This document shows, piece after piece, positions 10,149 through 20,003 of a stretch of 64,000 nucleotides of DNA. The position numbers were made by a program, and so were the translations under genes. The notes under the pieces are model-generated. The model was not told the DNA's origin. It saw nothing but the letters and a program-made list of their open reading frames with translations, and ran no database searches. This DNA is from Thalassolituus maritimus (GTDB lineage Bacteria; Pseudomonadota; Gammaproteobacteria; Pseudomonadales; Oceanobacteraceae). The stretch spans positions 112,248-176,247 of the forward strand of contig CAJWBH010000007.1 in assembly GCA_913019975.1 (NCBI GenBank), written 5' to 3'. Positions within the stretch are counted from its first letter, which is position 1. Every line of letters begins with the position of its first letter.

Positions 10149-11177
10149 TCAGGCCAGAACGGGGTGGGGACGCTTGTAGGGGTCTCCGGGCACTTCTCTC
10201 ACAAGTTGTGGGACAAGGTAGCCCGGCAATTGTTCTCTTATACCGAGATAGAGCGCGGTGGCGTCCTTGTCGTCGACGAAATAATGCTGCGTCCCTTCAA
10301 CTTTATCTGGAAGGTGAAGGTAATAGGGCAGTACCCCCATTGTAAAGAGCTTCTCGCTTAATTCGGCCAAAATAACAATGTCATCATTAACGCCCTTCAG
10401 GAGCACGCTCTGGTTGAGAAGCGTTACGCCACTGCTTCTGAGTTCACGCAGACGTTCCGCATGGAGAGCGGTCAGCTCGTTCGGGTGATTCACATGGAGC
10501 ACCATGGCGTTATCTGTACGGGTATGACTGAGCGCTGTCTGCAGTTCCGGTGTCAGGCGCTGAGGAATGACCACCGGCAGGCGGGTGTGTATACGGATTC
10601 GTCTTACGTGGCTTATTTCATCAATGGCTTCAATCAGCTCTGCGAGGGCTGTGTCCTGAAGCATCAGTGGGTCGCCACCGCTGAGTATGACTTCAGAGAT
10701 GCTGGCGTCGGCACGGATATAGTCCAGAGCCGATTTTCTTTCCTCCCGACTCAAGCGGTTGTCGGCATAGTCGAAGTGTCTGCGGAAGCAGTAGCGGCAG
10801 TTAACGGCGCAGCCGGTTGCTGCCAGCATCAGCACCCGCCCCTGGTATTTGTGAATAATCCCAGGGCGTATGTTCGTCTGACGCTCACCAAGGGGGTCGA
10901 TACTGTAGCCTGGTAGGTCTGATGCATAGGTTTCGCTGGCGATGGGCAGAACCTGTCGCAACAGAGGGTCATTCAGATCACTACGAACCATCTGATCAGC
11001 AAAGGGTCGGGGTACCAGTAACGGGAACGTCAGGGCCGGGTGGCCGGCCTTAAGAGCTTTATCTACCGGAATATCCAGATAGCTGAGCAGGCGCTCTCCA
11101 TTGCGGAAAGAGTCAGCGAGAATCTGTCGCCAATCCTGCATCTCTACAGGCGGCTCTGTTCGCGTTATGATACGCAC
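10149..11177 (-). CDS. epmB: EpmB, EF-P lysine 2,3-aminomutase
   Basis: EpmB is a radical SAM, PLP-dependent enzyme that converts (S)-alpha-lysine to (R)-beta-lysine, the substrate for EF-P modification. The 342-residue protein has the radical SAM cluster motif CRYCFRRHF after GCAVN, the glycine-rich SGGDPLM segment, the LLNQSVLL strand, and a C-terminal LPDKVEGTQHY region that probably holds the PLP lysine. The start is GTG at 11177, giving MRIITRTEPP. Only 35 nt separate it from the divergent efp start, and epmA follows efp, so all three EF-P modification parts lie together. Length and motifs match the EpmB family rather than catabolic lysine aminomutases. Confidence 0.95.
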   Translation of the reverse strand: MRIITRTEPPVEMQDWRQILADSFRNGERLLSYLDIPVDKALKAGHPALTFPLLVPRPFADQMVRSDLNDPLLRQVLPIASETYASDLPGYSIDPLGERQTNIRPGIIHKYQGRVLMLAATGCAVNCRYCFRRHFDYADNRLSREERKSALDYIRADASISEVILSGGDPLMLQDTALAELIEAIDEISHVRRIRIHTRLPVVIPQRLTPELQTALSHTRTDNAMVLHVNHPNELTALHAERLRELRSSGVTLLNQSVLLKGVNDDIVILAELSEKLFTMGVLPYYLHLPDKVEGTQHYFVDDKDATALYLGIREQLPGYLVPQLVREVPGDPYKRPHPVLA

Positions 11178-11212
11178 CTTAATTTATTACCTGACAGTAA
11201 GCGGAAGTCAAA

Positions 11213-11779
11213 ATGGCTAACTATTCTACCAACGAATTTAAATCGGGTCTCAAAGTGATGCTCGACAATGAGCCGTGCTCTATTGTGGAAAACGAGTACG
11301 TTAAGCCGGGCAAAGGCCAGGCATTCAATCGCGTGAAGCTCCGTAACCTGCGTAACGGTCGCGTTCTTGAGAAAACCTTCAAGTCAGGCGACAGCCTGGA
11401 AGGCGCTGACGTGATGGAAGTGGACATGGAATACCTCTACACCGACGGTGAATTCTGGCACTTCATGGCTACCGACGGTTCTTTCGAGCAGCACGGCGCT
11501 TCTCAGGAAGCCGTAGGCGACACCGTTAAGTGGCTGAAAGAGCAGGACGTGTACACCGTTATCCTGTTTAATGGCGCTGTTCTTACCGTTGCACCGCCTA
11601 ACTTTGTAGAGCTTGAAGTAGTTGAGACTGATCCGGGTGTAAAAGGTGATACCGCGAACGGTGGCAGTAAGCCTGCAACTCTGTCGACCGGTGCGGTTGT
11701 TAAAGTCCCACTGTTTATCAATATCGGTGAAGTGCTGAAGATTGATACCCGTTCGGGCGAATACGTCGGCCGTGCCTGA
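11213..11779 (+). CDS. efp: Elongation factor P
   Basis: EF-P binds between the ribosomal P and E sites and helps form peptide bonds at polyproline stretches. The 188-residue protein has the usual KOW-like N-terminal domain and two OB domains. The modified lysine is Lys34 in the loop VKPGKGQA, matching the position beta-lysylated in E. coli. The C-terminal RSGEYVGRA is typical. The ATG lies after AAGCGGAAGTC, an adequate ribosome-binding site. The stop overlaps the proposed GTG start of epmA by eight bases, so target and ligase are probably translated from one message. Confidence 0.98.
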   Translation: MANYSTNEFKSGLKVMLDNEPCSIVENEYVKPGKGQAFNRVKLRNLRNGRVLEKTFKSGDSLEGADVMEVDMEYLYTDGEFWHFMATDGSFEQHGASQEAVGDTVKWLKEQDVYTVILFNGAVLTVAPPNFVELEVVETDPGVKGDTANGGSKPATLSTGAVVKVPLFINIGEVLKIDTRSGEYVGRA

Positions 11780-12704
11780 TACGCGCTGGCAACCCTCTTG
11801 CGATCGGGCAGCTCTGGCTGCCCGATCTGCGTTTTACCGCACTATTCGTGAGTTCTTTTACGCACGCGACGTGCTTGAGGTCGACACTCCTCTGTTAGGA
11901 AACGCGCCTGTTTCTGATCCCAATATTGAACCGATGCAGACCCGGGAAGGACGGTGGTTACACACCTCGCCTGAGTACGCAATGAAGCGTCTGCTGTGTG
12001 CAGGAAGCGGAGATATCTGGCAGTTATGTAAGGTGTTTCGTGCGGGGGAAGCAGGGCGTCGTCATAACCCTGAGTTTTCCATGCTCGAATGGTACCGGGT
12101 CAGTTGGTCGCTGGATCGTCTGATGGACGAAGTCCGGGACCTCGTGCGGGCGCTGTTTCAAACCCGCTGGGCCGAGCTGCCCGAAGTGCGTATGAGCTAC
12201 GCCAGTGCGCTGAAGCAGTTTGCTGGTATCGATGTCCATAAGGCATCGGATGACGACATCGCTGCGGTCGGTATTTCTGCCGCAGGGCAGGATCTGCAAC
12301 TGGGCCGTGACGGCTGGTTAGATATCATTATGAGTCATAGGGTCGAACCAGCTTTGTCCGAAGAAACTCTGGTGTTTATTTATGACTTCCCCGCGAGTCA
12401 GGCAGCGCTTGCGAAGGTGAGTTGCGATGCCGATGGCAACCCGGTGGCAGAACGTTTCGAATTGTTCTTTAACGGCACTGAATTAGCTAATGGATATCAC
12501 GAACTGACCGATGCAGAGGAACAGCGTCGTCGCTTTGAAAAAGAAGCCGACGGGCGCCCTCTGGATGAGCAGTTATTGTCGGCGATTGAACAAGGCTTGC
12601 CGGAATGCTCCGGCGTAGCCATGGGCGTAGATCGCTTATTGATGCATTTACTACAGGCTGAGCACATCAGTGATGTACTCAGTTTCGACTGGCCGAGAGC
12701 CTGA
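11772..12704 (+). CDS. epmA: EpmA, EF-P--(R)-beta-lysine ligase
   Basis: EpmA is a class II lysyl-tRNA synthetase paralogue that activates (R)-beta-lysine and attaches it to Lys34 of EF-P. It lacks the anticodon-binding domain, as expected for about 310 residues. Class II motifs are visible: the FYRTIREFF helix, [25 protein letters not shown] and the C-terminal [12 protein letters not shown] chose GTG at 11772 (VPDTRWQPS) because family members begin close to the WQPS segment. An ATG at 11742 in the same frame would lie deep inside efp and add ten unconserved residues. The gene completes the efp/epmB cluster. Confidence 0.95.
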   Translation: MPDTRWQPSCDRAALAARSAFYRTIREFFYARDVLEVDTPLLGNAPVSDPNIEPMQTREGRWLHTSPEYAMKRLLCAGSGDIWQLCKVFRAGEAGRRHNPEFSMLEWYRVSWSLDRLMDEVRDLVRALFQTRWAELPEVRMSYASALKQFAGIDVHKASDDDIAAVGISAAGQDLQLGRDGWLDIIMSHRVEPALSEETLVFIYDFPASQAALAKVSCDADGNPVAERFELFFNGTELANGYHELTDAEEQRRRFEKEADGRPLDEQLLSAIEQGLPECSGVAMGVDRLLMHLLQAEHISDVLSFDWPRA

Positions 12705-12753
12705 TCACGACTGGATCAGGCCAAGGCCAGAGGTAAGTCGGGTTTGAGTCAGA

Positions 12754-13611
12754 TCACGAAAGGTCCGCGATGGCCTCGCCCATTCTTACCGGTGAGCCCG
12801 CTTCAAAGGCATCCTTCCAGTCCACAACGCCTTTCGGGTGACACAGAATGACGGTCGAACCGAGTTTGAAACGCCCCATTTCTGCGCCCTTGTCCAGTGA
12901 TACGTCAACAGGTGCGCCATACTCACTGACTTTGAGTTCGCGGCGCGGTGGAGCAATATGGCCAGCCCAGACGGTTTCAACGGCAGCGACGATCATAGCG
13001 CCGACCAGCACCATAGCCATCGGTCCTTTGTCGGTATCAAAAATACAGACAACCCGTTCGTTGCGAGCGAACAGGCGAGGTACATTCTCGGCGGTTACCT
13101 GATTTACAGAGAACAGGTCGCCGGGAACATAAATCATGTCACGCAGTTTGCCGGCCATCGGCATGTGTACCCGGTGGTAATCCTTCGGTGACAGATAGAT
13201 GGTCGCGAATTCACCGCCCATAAAAGGCGCTGCCCGTTTGGCATCTCCACCGAGTAGCTCAGTCAGGCAGTAATCCTGACCTTTCGCCTGAAAAATACGG
13301 CCATCAACGATTTCACCGCGCTGTGATACGGCACCGTCAGCAGGTGAGCACAGGACAGAGGCATCACCTTCGATCGGGCGTGCACCATCAATTAATTCGC
13401 GTGTAAAAAAGTCGTTAAAACAGGAGAACTCAGAGGCCGTCTGACGCTGAGCTTCGCTCATGTTGACGCCAAACTTTTTGATGAACAGATTAATGAGCGG
13501 ATTTTTTACCCATTCCATTTCTGTCTCAGCCAGAGCACCCACAGCACGAGAGAGCAGGTGCTGCGGAACAACGTATTGGCTGGCGATAAACAGATTGTCT
13601 TTAAAACTCAT
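12754..13611 (-). CDS. psd: Phosphatidylserine decarboxylase
   Basis: Psd makes phosphatidylethanolamine from phosphatidylserine at the inner membrane. It is made as a proenzyme that cleaves itself to form a pyruvoyl group. The 285-residue protein contains the cleavage motif LGST at residues 250-253, so Ser252 should become the pyruvoyl group. The conserved SPADG and YHRVHMP segments are also present. It lies directly downstream of the rhodanese gene on the same strand with an 11-nt gap, as in the pseudomonad order. No anomalies were seen. Confidence 0.97.
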   Translation of the reverse strand: MSFKDNLFIASQYVVPQHLLSRAVGALAETEMEWVKNPLINLFIKKFGVNMSEAQRQTASEFSCFNDFFTRELIDGARPIEGDASVLCSPADGAVSQRGEIVDGRIFQAKGQDYCLTELLGGDAKRAAPFMGGEFATIYLSPKDYHRVHMPMAGKLRDMIYVPGDLFSVNQVTAENVPRLFARNERVVCIFDTDKGPMAMVLVGAMIVAAVETVWAGHIAPPRRELKVSEYGAPVDVSLDKGAEMGRFKLGSTVILCHPKGVVDWKDAFEAGSPVRMGEAIADLS

Positions 13612-13622
13612 TGGGTCATCTC

Positions 13623-14450
13623 TTAGTTAGGTTCAGTGCCGGTCACAACCGGTGTGTTTTCGTCATTGCCCCACTCAGACCACGAGCCAGCATAACCCCT
13701 GATATCGAATCCCAGAATTTTACCAACCAGGTAGGTATATCCGGAACGATGGTGGGTCTGGCAGTGCGTAGCGATACGCTTAGTCTCATCGATACCCAGG
13801 CCTGACAGTAAGGTGCGGAAAGCATCCAGATCGTTAATACGTAAACCGCGGTCTTTGTCCATTCCACGGGTCCACTCATAATTCACGGCTCCCGGAATGT
13901 GGCCACCGCGGGCTGAAATCACTTTTTCACCCGTGTATTCGGCGGCTGAGCGAGCGTCCCAGATGGCAAAGTCCGGTTTTCCGAGGTTATCCAGTACCTG
14001 GGCTTTGGTGAAGGTGGCATCCGGGTTAATCGCAGTGATTTTATAGTCAGACGCCTGCGGGGTAACGGTGCCGGTTTCCTGTGGTAAGCCCGCCTGACGC
14101 CAGGCGACGATACCGCCATTAATATAGGAATATTTTGTATGGCCTATGCAGTCGAGTACCCAGATCAGACGCCCGGCCCAGCCACCGCCTTCGTCGTCAG
14201 AGCAGATAACGTGAGTGTCAGGCGTCAGTCCCAGCTCGCTGAATACGGCTTCAAGATCTGAGACTTCTGGTAACAGACCAGGGACGGGTGTACCCGGACG
14301 TTGTAAACGTTTGAAGTCGAGGTGAACTGCACCCGGAATATGACCTTCAACGAAGGTCTCTGCCTTACTCTGGTCGATGACCAGGACATTATCGAGCGGT
14401 AACAGGTCAGCCAGTTGTTCTGGCTCCAGCAACAAAGGGAGGTCAGCCAT
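13623..14450 (-). CDS. rhdA: Tandem-domain rhodanese-type sulfurtransferase
   Basis: The 275-residue protein has two rhodanese domains. The N-terminal one (about 1-125) is inactive, with an aspartate-rich loop (CSDDEGGGWAGR). The C-terminal one has the active cysteine Cys230 in the loop HCQTHHRSGYT. A CQTHHRS loop is, from memory, typical of the Azotobacter RhdA type rather than the CG-containing loop of mercaptopyruvate sulfurtransferases. Thiosulfate or a persulfide carrier is the probable sulfur source; the acceptor is not shown by the sequence. It is followed by psd and preceded by the HDOD gene on the same strand. Confidence 0.92.
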   Translation of the reverse strand: MADLPLLLEPEQLADLLPLDNVLVIDQSKAETFVEGHIPGAVHLDFKRLQRPGTPVPGLLPEVSDLEAVFSELGLTPDTHVICSDDEGGGWAGRLIWVLDCIGHTKYSYINGGIVAWRQAGLPQETGTVTPQASDYKITAINPDATFTKAQVLDNLGKPDFAIWDARSAAEYTGEKVISARGGHIPGAVNYEWTRGMDKDRGLRINDLDAFRTLLSGLGIDETKRIATHCQTHHRSGYTYLVGKILGFDIRGYAGSWSEWGNDENTPVVTGTEPN

Positions 14451-14516
14451 GGGGGGGTCACTCAGCTAATTATTTCGTTGGCACGAAGTGTATCTGAGAG
14501 ACCACCCTGTGTCAGG

Positions 14517-16196
14517 TCACGACGTCTGTCGCGCGGCCTTATGGGCCTTACCCGCGGGTTTATTTTTCTGGGCACTGAGCTGTCGGAGAGAAGCCAGCCC
14601 CTGACTGGTGGTTGTGCAAAGTTGGCGGAATCGCTGATATTGCGCCTTCGTGATTTCTTTATTGTCAGAGTTCGCCGCAATGACAATCCCGATAGGGTCG
14701 CGACCAGCATGAACGGACATAAGCATCAGCTCTTTTGGAAGTGCATCCGCAAGCTCCGGCGCCATGCCTTTGAAATATCGTTCACAGGTGGCTGGCGTGA
14801 TATGAACAGCTGCTGACTGTTTCATCAACTGACGGAGTAAAGGAGCAACCTGTAACGGGATGCTGGTACTCGACAGAGGCATCAGGCCCTCAGGATTCTC
14901 CGAGTAAACTGTGCGCAAGGATGAGCGGTTCTTTCCTGGCAGCATAACTATTGCATGATCGATTCCTATGCCCAGATGGATACCTTTTAATACGCCCTGC
15001 ATCAGGTAGTGCCAGTCACCGAAGCTGGCAGGAGACTCAGATAACTGCCCCATCAACTTAGAAAGGTATGCGCTGCCGTGATGAGCAGGCTTGGCTGTTG
15101 ATTGGGTTTCGGGCGCTGACACTTCAGCGGCATCGGCCTCTGAGCGTACTTCAGGTCCTGTCTGCACGACCTCAGCTGGCATGTCCGCGCGCGAAGCTGC
15201 AGCTGCAGGCGCAGCTTCTGGCACGGGCGTCCATTTAGGGTAAGACAGCGCCTCAGGTTTCGGTGTAGTCAGCAACGCGATACCAGAGGCCAGAGCTGAT
15301 TTCCTCAGGCGCGCTTCATCGAGCTGTATTTTCCGGCTCTCGCTGACCAGTGTTGGGTACTGCCGGCCCTGCGCATGACTACTCAAAGCGAGCCAGCGGT
15401 GGCTTCGCTCTCCCTCCGGGTTCATATGCAGGTGCCATGCGGTGCCAGCGGCGGTAAGTGCGAGCATAGAAGCGCTCTGGCTTTTGTGAATCAGCTGCCG
15501 CCCGGTGTCCAGGTCTCTCGGGTCCTGTTTGCGCAGACGTCGCCAGTCTTTGCGTTCTGGCAACTTATCGCGCTGGAACATATCGGCAACGGGCTCAGGC
15601 AGATTATGCCGCCGTACAAGGCGCTTCCAGTTCTCGGGCGAGTTGCCGAATACCTTGCGAGAGGCCGTTCCCAGATCATCTCCTTCGCTCAGGTAATGAA
15701 ACCAGTTATGGCTGGATTTATCGAGTAACAGCCATGGCCATAGAATCGAGTTTGCCAGCATGGCTGACCAGTACGCTGTGCTGGTAGGGGTGCCTTTCGC
15801 ACTGGCCCACTGTGCAGCCAGACAACCGGCCATGTGCGCAGTGTATAGCGCCTGTCGATAGACCTTTTGCGAGGCATCCTTTGGATGATCTTCAATGACC
15901 GGGAGCTTTTTCACCAGAATAATAAGCTCCTGCATACCAAGCAGTGCCAGGCAGTTGTAGACGCCGTGAATCTGTTCGCGGCAACCGGGATTGTGGTTGA
16001 CTGCCTTCTGTAGCAGGTGCCAGCAGAGTGCCGGGTCTCTTTCCGCAACAGGCACCAGCGATTCAAAGCTGACCTGCGGATTTCTAAGTTCGACCCTTAA
16101 CGCATCCCGCGTTTCTTTCAGGATCGGTAAGTCACGGAACGCCAGTACGGCCTCCCATTGGGCGGCGCTGGGCGTCTGGAGCGCAGAATTCTGCAT
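14517..16196 (-). CDS. HDOD-domain protein with C-terminal GAF-like region
   Basis: The 559-residue protein begins with an HDOD-type helical region (about 15-260), recognisable from VPVAERDPALCWHLLQK, NCLALLGMQELI and AHMAGCLAAQW. HDOD domains are catalytically dead relatives of HD phosphohydrolases used in signalling. A low-complexity alanine- and glutamate-rich linker (about 325-365) follows, then a C-terminal region (about 380-540) with GAF-like strand patterns such as IDHAIVMLPG and PIGIVIAANS. It sits between motAB and rhodanese, divergent from motA. Its partners are unknown; control of motility or adhesion would fit the neighbours but is inference. Confidence 0.75.
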   Translation of the reverse strand: MQNSALQTPSAAQWEAVLAFRDLPILKETRDALRVELRNPQVSFESLVPVAERDPALCWHLLQKAVNHNPGCREQIHGVYNCLALLGMQELIILVKKLPVIEDHPKDASQKVYRQALYTAHMAGCLAAQWASAKGTPTSTAYWSAMLANSILWPWLLLDKSSHNWFHYLSEGDDLGTASRKVFGNSPENWKRLVRRHNLPEPVADMFQRDKLPERKDWRRLRKQDPRDLDTGRQLIHKSQSASMLALTAAGTAWHLHMNPEGERSHRWLALSSHAQGRQYPTLVSESRKIQLDEARLRKSALASGIALLTTPKPEALSYPKWTPVPEAAPAAAASRADMPAEVVQTGPEVRSEADAAEVSAPETQSTAKPAHHGSAYLSKLMGQLSESPASFGDWHYLMQGVLKGIHLGIGIDHAIVMLPGKNRSSLRTVYSENPEGLMPLSSTSIPLQVAPLLRQLMKQSAAVHITPATCERYFKGMAPELADALPKELMLMSVHAGRDPIGIVIAANSDNKEITKAQYQRFRQLCTTTSQGLASLRQLSAQKNKPAGKAHKAARQTS

Positions 16197-16359
16197 GGAG
16201 AGAGTGTTCCCGGTTTGTTAAACGGTCATTTGTATCCTTTACTTACTATAGTCGTGATGCGTATTTCGTCCCGTGTAATCTGTGTGTCTTTTTTGTCACG
16301 GAAGGGTTTCGGTTCGCATTCTGAGTTAAGTGCGGAGTACCGCTGAGGAAATTGGCTGG

Positions 16360-17211
16360 ATGCTATTTGTAGCAGGTGTCGTGATTGTTTTTGGCAGTGT
16401 CCTGTATGGCTATGTGATGTCGCATGGTCAACTGCTGGCATTGTGGCAACCATTCGAGATACTGATTATTGTCGGCGCCGCCTTCGGTGCCTTCCTTCTA
16501 TCGAATCCATGGCATGTTGTATGGTCATCATTTCGTCTGATTCCGAAGGTGATCATGGGCGGCAGTGTTCCTAAAACCATGTATATGGATGTCCTGGGCC
16601 TGCTTTATGACATCCTTAACAAAGCACGGCGTGAGGGCATAATGGCCATTGAAGGCGATGTCGAAAACCCTGATACCAGTGCTCTGTTTGCCCGTTATCC
16701 GGCCATTCAGGCGAATCATGAGCTGGCTGTCTTTATTGCCGATTACTTCCGTATTATCGCTGCGGGAAACCTGACATCGTTCGAACTTGAGTCTCTGATG
16801 GATCAGGAGATCGAAGCGCGCATGCACGAGCTTGAACAACCCGGGATGGCTGTCAGTAAGGTGTCTGATGCTCTGCCGGGCTTTGGTATCGTGGCGGCTG
16901 TACTCGGTATTGTGATTACCATGGGCGCGATAGGCGGTGACATTAACGAGATTGGTGCCCACGTCGCCGCCGCACTTGTCGGTACCTTCAGTGGTGTGCT
17001 TCTGGCGTACGGTCTGGTCGGACCTATTTCGTCGGTGATGCGTCATATCGCTGAAGAAGAAATCAAACTGTACGAAGCTGCCAAGGCCTGCATTATTGCG
17101 TCACTGAATGGCTTGCCACCTCAGTTGGCCGTGGAGTTTGGTCGTAAGTCATTGTTTACCCATAAGCGTCCGACCTTTAACGAAGTCGAAAGCAAAGTGC
17201 GTAGCCGCTGA
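16360..17211 (+). CDS. motA: MotA, flagellar stator proton-channel subunit
   Basis: MotA forms the inner-membrane stator ring with MotB and couples ion flow to rotation. Four membrane segments are expected: two near the N-terminus (FVAGVVIVFGSVLYGYV and ILIIVGAAFGAFLL) and two near residues 180-230 (GFGIVAAVLGIVITMG and AALVGTFSGVLLAYG). The cytoplasmic loop has the conserved LGLLYDILNKARREG helix and charged residues for rotor contact. I chose ATG at 16360, nine bases after GAGGAA (16345-16350). An upstream GTG at 16330 would place ten polar residues before the first helix and would leave that ribosome-binding site inside the gene. motB follows after 13 nt. Confidence 0.96.
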   Translation: MLFVAGVVIVFGSVLYGYVMSHGQLLALWQPFEILIIVGAAFGAFLLSNPWHVVWSSFRLIPKVIMGGSVPKTMYMDVLGLLYDILNKARREGIMAIEGDVENPDTSALFARYPAIQANHELAVFIADYFRIIAAGNLTSFELESLMDQEIEARMHELEQPGMAVSKVSDALPGFGIVAAVLGIVITMGAIGGDINEIGAHVAAALVGTFSGVLLAYGLVGPISSVMRHIAEEEIKLYEAAKACIIASLNGLPPQLAVEFGRKSLFTHKRPTFNEVESKVRSR

Positions 17212-17224
17212 TGAGTGATGACTG

Positions 17225-18247
17225 ATGGAGAAGCTGAGCCCACATCAGAATATCGTTGTCCGTCGCTATAAAAAGGGCAAACACGAAGAGCACGGCGGCG
17301 CCTGGAAAGTCGCGATGGCCGATTTCGCGCTGGCGATGATGGCCCTGTTTCTGGTGTTGTGGGTGATTAACTCCTCGAACGAGCAGGAGCGTGAAGCCAT
17401 TTCCGGCTACTTTCAGGACCCGAAAGCGTTTGAGGAAGGCAAGCTAGTGCCATCCAAGTATGTGATTGACCTCGGTGGCTCGCCAACGACCTCAGATAAT
17501 ATTGCCGTTTCAGAGAGTATTGACCCTGAGAAAATTCTCCAGGCTGACGAGATCGAGAGCCTTGCTGACGCGATTGAACAGCGGCGCATGGAGGAAATGA
17601 AGGCCAAAATTCAGGCCATGATTACCGCCAGTCCGACGCTCAGCCCGTTCAAAAATCAACTTCTGCTGGATCTGACGACAGAAGGTCTGCGTTTGCAGAT
17701 TGTGGATCAGACCAATCGGCCAATGTTTGATCAGGGCAGCGCTCATTTACGCTACTACTCTGAGGATATTTTATGGGAGCTGGCGCCCATGTTGTCCGGG
17801 CTCGATCATCGTTTACAGATCACGGGTCATACCGATTCGTCCGGGATAGCCAATCAACGTGATGAAGATGACGTAAATTGGGGGCTTTCCTCTCTACGGG
17901 CAGACTCTGCGCGGCGGGCCTTGATGGAAGCCGGCGTACCTAAGTCACAGATTGCTCAGGTGATCGGTATGGGTGATACCGCACCACTTAAACCAGATGA
18001 CCCGGCAGCGACAGTCAATCGACGCATTTCAATTACCCTGCTTAATAAATCGCTCGATGAGGGGATCAAGGGCCGCAGTGGCAGTGATGCTGATATTGAA
18101 TTTATAAATGGTGACGGCGGAGCAGAAGACCCGAGAACTCCGACGATTAATCGCACTGGAACCATGCTCGAAGAGCTGCAGGAAAGACGTAACCGGGCAG
18201 ACAATCCTTACGATAACCCGCCCAATAAAGAAGAAGTTTTCTGGTAG
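17225..18247 (+). CDS. motB: MotB, flagellar stator peptidoglycan-anchoring subunit
   Basis: The 340-residue protein has a short basic cytoplasmic tail, one membrane helix (about 34-52) beginning with the proton-accepting Asp33 in MADFALAMMALFLVLW, a plug/linker region, and a periplasmic OmpA-like peptidoglycan-binding domain (about 175-280) with ITGHTDSSG and VNRRISI. Asp33 with this context points to a proton-driven rather than clearly sodium-driven stator. It is the partner of motA immediately upstream. The C-terminal 50 residues are polar and probably flexible. It converges with rsgA. Confidence 0.96.
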   Translation: MEKLSPHQNIVVRRYKKGKHEEHGGAWKVAMADFALAMMALFLVLWVINSSNEQEREAISGYFQDPKAFEEGKLVPSKYVIDLGGSPTTSDNIAVSESIDPEKILQADEIESLADAIEQRRMEEMKAKIQAMITASPTLSPFKNQLLLDLTTEGLRLQIVDQTNRPMFDQGSAHLRYYSEDILWELAPMLSGLDHRLQITGHTDSSGIANQRDEDDVNWGLSSLRADSARRALMEAGVPKSQIAQVIGMGDTAPLKPDDPAATVNRRISITLLNKSLDEGIKGRSGSDADIEFINGDGGAEDPRTPTINRTGTMLEELQERRNRADNPYDNPPNKEEVFW

Positions 18248-18256
18248 TACGCTGAC

Positions 18257-19282
18257 TTACAGTTCGGTCAGCGTACTCAGAATCCGTTTGTAGCTGAAGA
18301 AGCGTTCGTCACTGATCTCACCGTTTTCCAGTGCTTCAATGATGGCGCAGCCAGGTTCAGATTCATGTGCGCAGTCGCGGAAGCGACAATGACCAGCAAT
18401 GCCTCTCAACTCGCGGAAACCATACATCACTTCCTCTGGTGACATATGCCAGAGCCCGAATTCACGAATCCCTGGAGAGTCAATCAGATCACCGCCGGCA
18501 GGAAAGTGATAGAGGCGTGCAGTCGTGGTTGTATGTTTGCCCTTACGGGTATTTTCAGACAAGGCACCAATGCGCAGGTCTTCCCCCGGAAGCAGAGTCG
18601 CAATCAGGGACGACTTGCCCACCCCGGATTGACCCACAAAGACACTGACCCGGTCATTCAGGAAGGTTTTCAGATCAGCCAGGCTGTCTTCGTCTTTGCT
18701 GCATACCCGCAGCGAGCGGTAACCGAGTACTTCGTAGTCGCCGAGCAACTCGTCGAAGTACGGCTGAATCTCTTCGTCAATCAGATCGATTTTATTGAGA
18801 AGCAGAATCGGTTCGATACCACAGTTCTCAGCAGCGACCAGATAGCGGTCAATCAGATTGCGGTGGGCGTGAGGTTCGGGAGCAATGGTCAGCAGAATGT
18901 TGTCGATATTCGCTGCGACGGGTTTGATCTCGTTGTAAGGGTTTGGGCGTGATAACTCAGATTCACGTTCCTGCACCATCTCGACGACGCCGGTCAGTAC
19001 ACCGTTATTCTCAGGCCCCGGGCGGAACACGACATGATCGCCCGTGACCAGAGAGCCGAGGTTAGCGCGGAGAAAGCAGCGGTAGCGGGTGCGGTGCTCG
19101 TCTTCAACCTCAACCTGAGATCCGAAGTGAGCGATAATCAGCCCATGCGTCTCTTCACCCAGTTCGCCTGCGCTCAGCTGATCTGAAATATCACGCTCTT
19201 TGCGTTTAGCTCGTGAAGCCTTTTCCTGCTGGATTTTTTCAATCCGCCAGGCCTGACGCCGGTTTAGTTTGCGCTTTGCCAT
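18257..19282 (-). CDS. rsgA: RsgA, small ribosomal subunit biogenesis GTPase
   Basis: RsgA is a circularly permuted GTPase that acts late in 30S subunit maturation. The 341-residue protein has a basic N-terminal tail, an OB fold (about 45-110), then G motifs in permuted order: LLNKIDL (G4), GQSGVGKSSL (G1, Walker A) and DSPGIREF (G3). A C-terminal zinc knuckle follows, with ligands in CRFRDCAHESEPGC. It is divergent from orn, a common arrangement in gammaproteobacteria. The basic start MAKRKLNRRQAWR is typical. Confidence 0.97.
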   Translation of the reverse strand: MAKRKLNRRQAWRIEKIQQEKASRAKRKERDISDQLSAGELGEETHGLIIAHFGSQVEVEDEHRTRYRCFLRANLGSLVTGDHVVFRPGPENNGVLTGVVEMVQERESELSRPNPYNEIKPVAANIDNILLTIAPEPHAHRNLIDRYLVAAENCGIEPILLLNKIDLIDEEIQPYFDELLGDYEVLGYRSLRVCSKDEDSLADLKTFLNDRVSVFVGQSGVGKSSLIATLLPGEDLRIGALSENTRKGKHTTTTARLYHFPAGGDLIDSPGIREFGLWHMSPEEVMYGFRELRGIAGHCRFRDCAHESEPGCAIIEALENGEISDERFFSYKRILSTLTEL

Positions 19283-19381
19283 ATCCGCTCTGATTTGTGA
19301 GATGGCGCTATTGTCGCGGTTGGCTGGGTTTGGTGCAACTTGCTAGACTGATATCACCAACATACTTACTGAGAATGCGAC

Positions 19382-19924
19382 ATGAGTCAGAAAGATAATC
19401 TGGTCTGGATGGACCTGGAGATGACAGGTCTTGAGCCAGAGCAGGATGTCATTATTGAAATCGCGACGATCGTGACCGACAGTGACCTCAACGTTATTGC
19501 CGAGGGGCCTGTAATTGCGGTGCATCAGCCAGACGTTTTGCTGGATGCGATGGACGAATGGAACACCCGTACCCATGGTAACTCAGGTCTTACTCAGCGC
19601 GTCAAAGACAGTACGCAGGATGCCCGTGCTGCAGAGCTGGCGACCATCGCCTTTCTGAAAGAGCACGTTAAAGAGGGTGCATCGCCACTGTGCGGCAACA
19701 GTATTCACCAGGATCGACGTTTTCTGGTGAAGTACATGCCTGAGCTTGAGCGCTATTTCCACTACCGCAATATCGATGTATCCACGCTGAAAGAGTTAGC
19801 CCGTCGCTGGAAGCCCGAAGCTGTCTCTTCATTCGAGAAGAAAGGGGCGCATCAGGCGCTGGATGATATTCGTGAGTCCATCGCTGAAATGCAGCACTAT
19901 CGTAAGCACTTTTTAGCCGTGTAA
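19382..19924 (+). CDS. orn: Oligoribonuclease
   Basis: Orn is a DEDDh 3'-5' exoribonuclease that finishes RNA decay and hydrolyses pGpG, the breakdown product of c-di-GMP, which links it to the FimX-like signalling nearby. The 180-residue protein shows the Exo motifs [11 protein letters not shown] (first Asp/Glu pair), [12 protein letters not shown] and the C-terminal [11 protein letters not shown] with the catalytic histidine and aspartate. The start is ATG at 19382. It ends at a clear terminator. Confidence 0.98.
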   Translation: MSQKDNLVWMDLEMTGLEPEQDVIIEIATIVTDSDLNVIAEGPVIAVHQPDVLLDAMDEWNTRTHGNSGLTQRVKDSTQDARAAELATIAFLKEHVKEGASPLCGNSIHQDRRFLVKYMPELERYFHYRNIDVSTLKELARRWKPEAVSSFEKKGAHQALDDIRESIAEMQHYRKHFLAV

Positions 19925-19966
19925 GAAAAAAGCGCCGCCAGCAAAAATGCTGGGGCGCTTTTTTAT
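19925..19966 (+). terminator. Rho-independent terminator after orn
   Basis: The stem AAGCGCC-(G)-CCAGC pairs with GCTGGGGCGCTT around an A-rich loop and is followed by a run of T. One unpaired G lies in the left arm. The flanking A and T runs make it also usable on the opposite strand for the glutaredoxin-like gene. Confidence 0.85.
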
Positions 19967-20003
19967 TTCTTTCCGTTGAAAGTTGATTCAGAGAAGCATC
20001 AAA

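Noticed and set aside
16330-16359. Upstream GTG start for motA
   Set aside because: GAGGAA lies nine bases before ATG 16360 and the membrane helix starts there.
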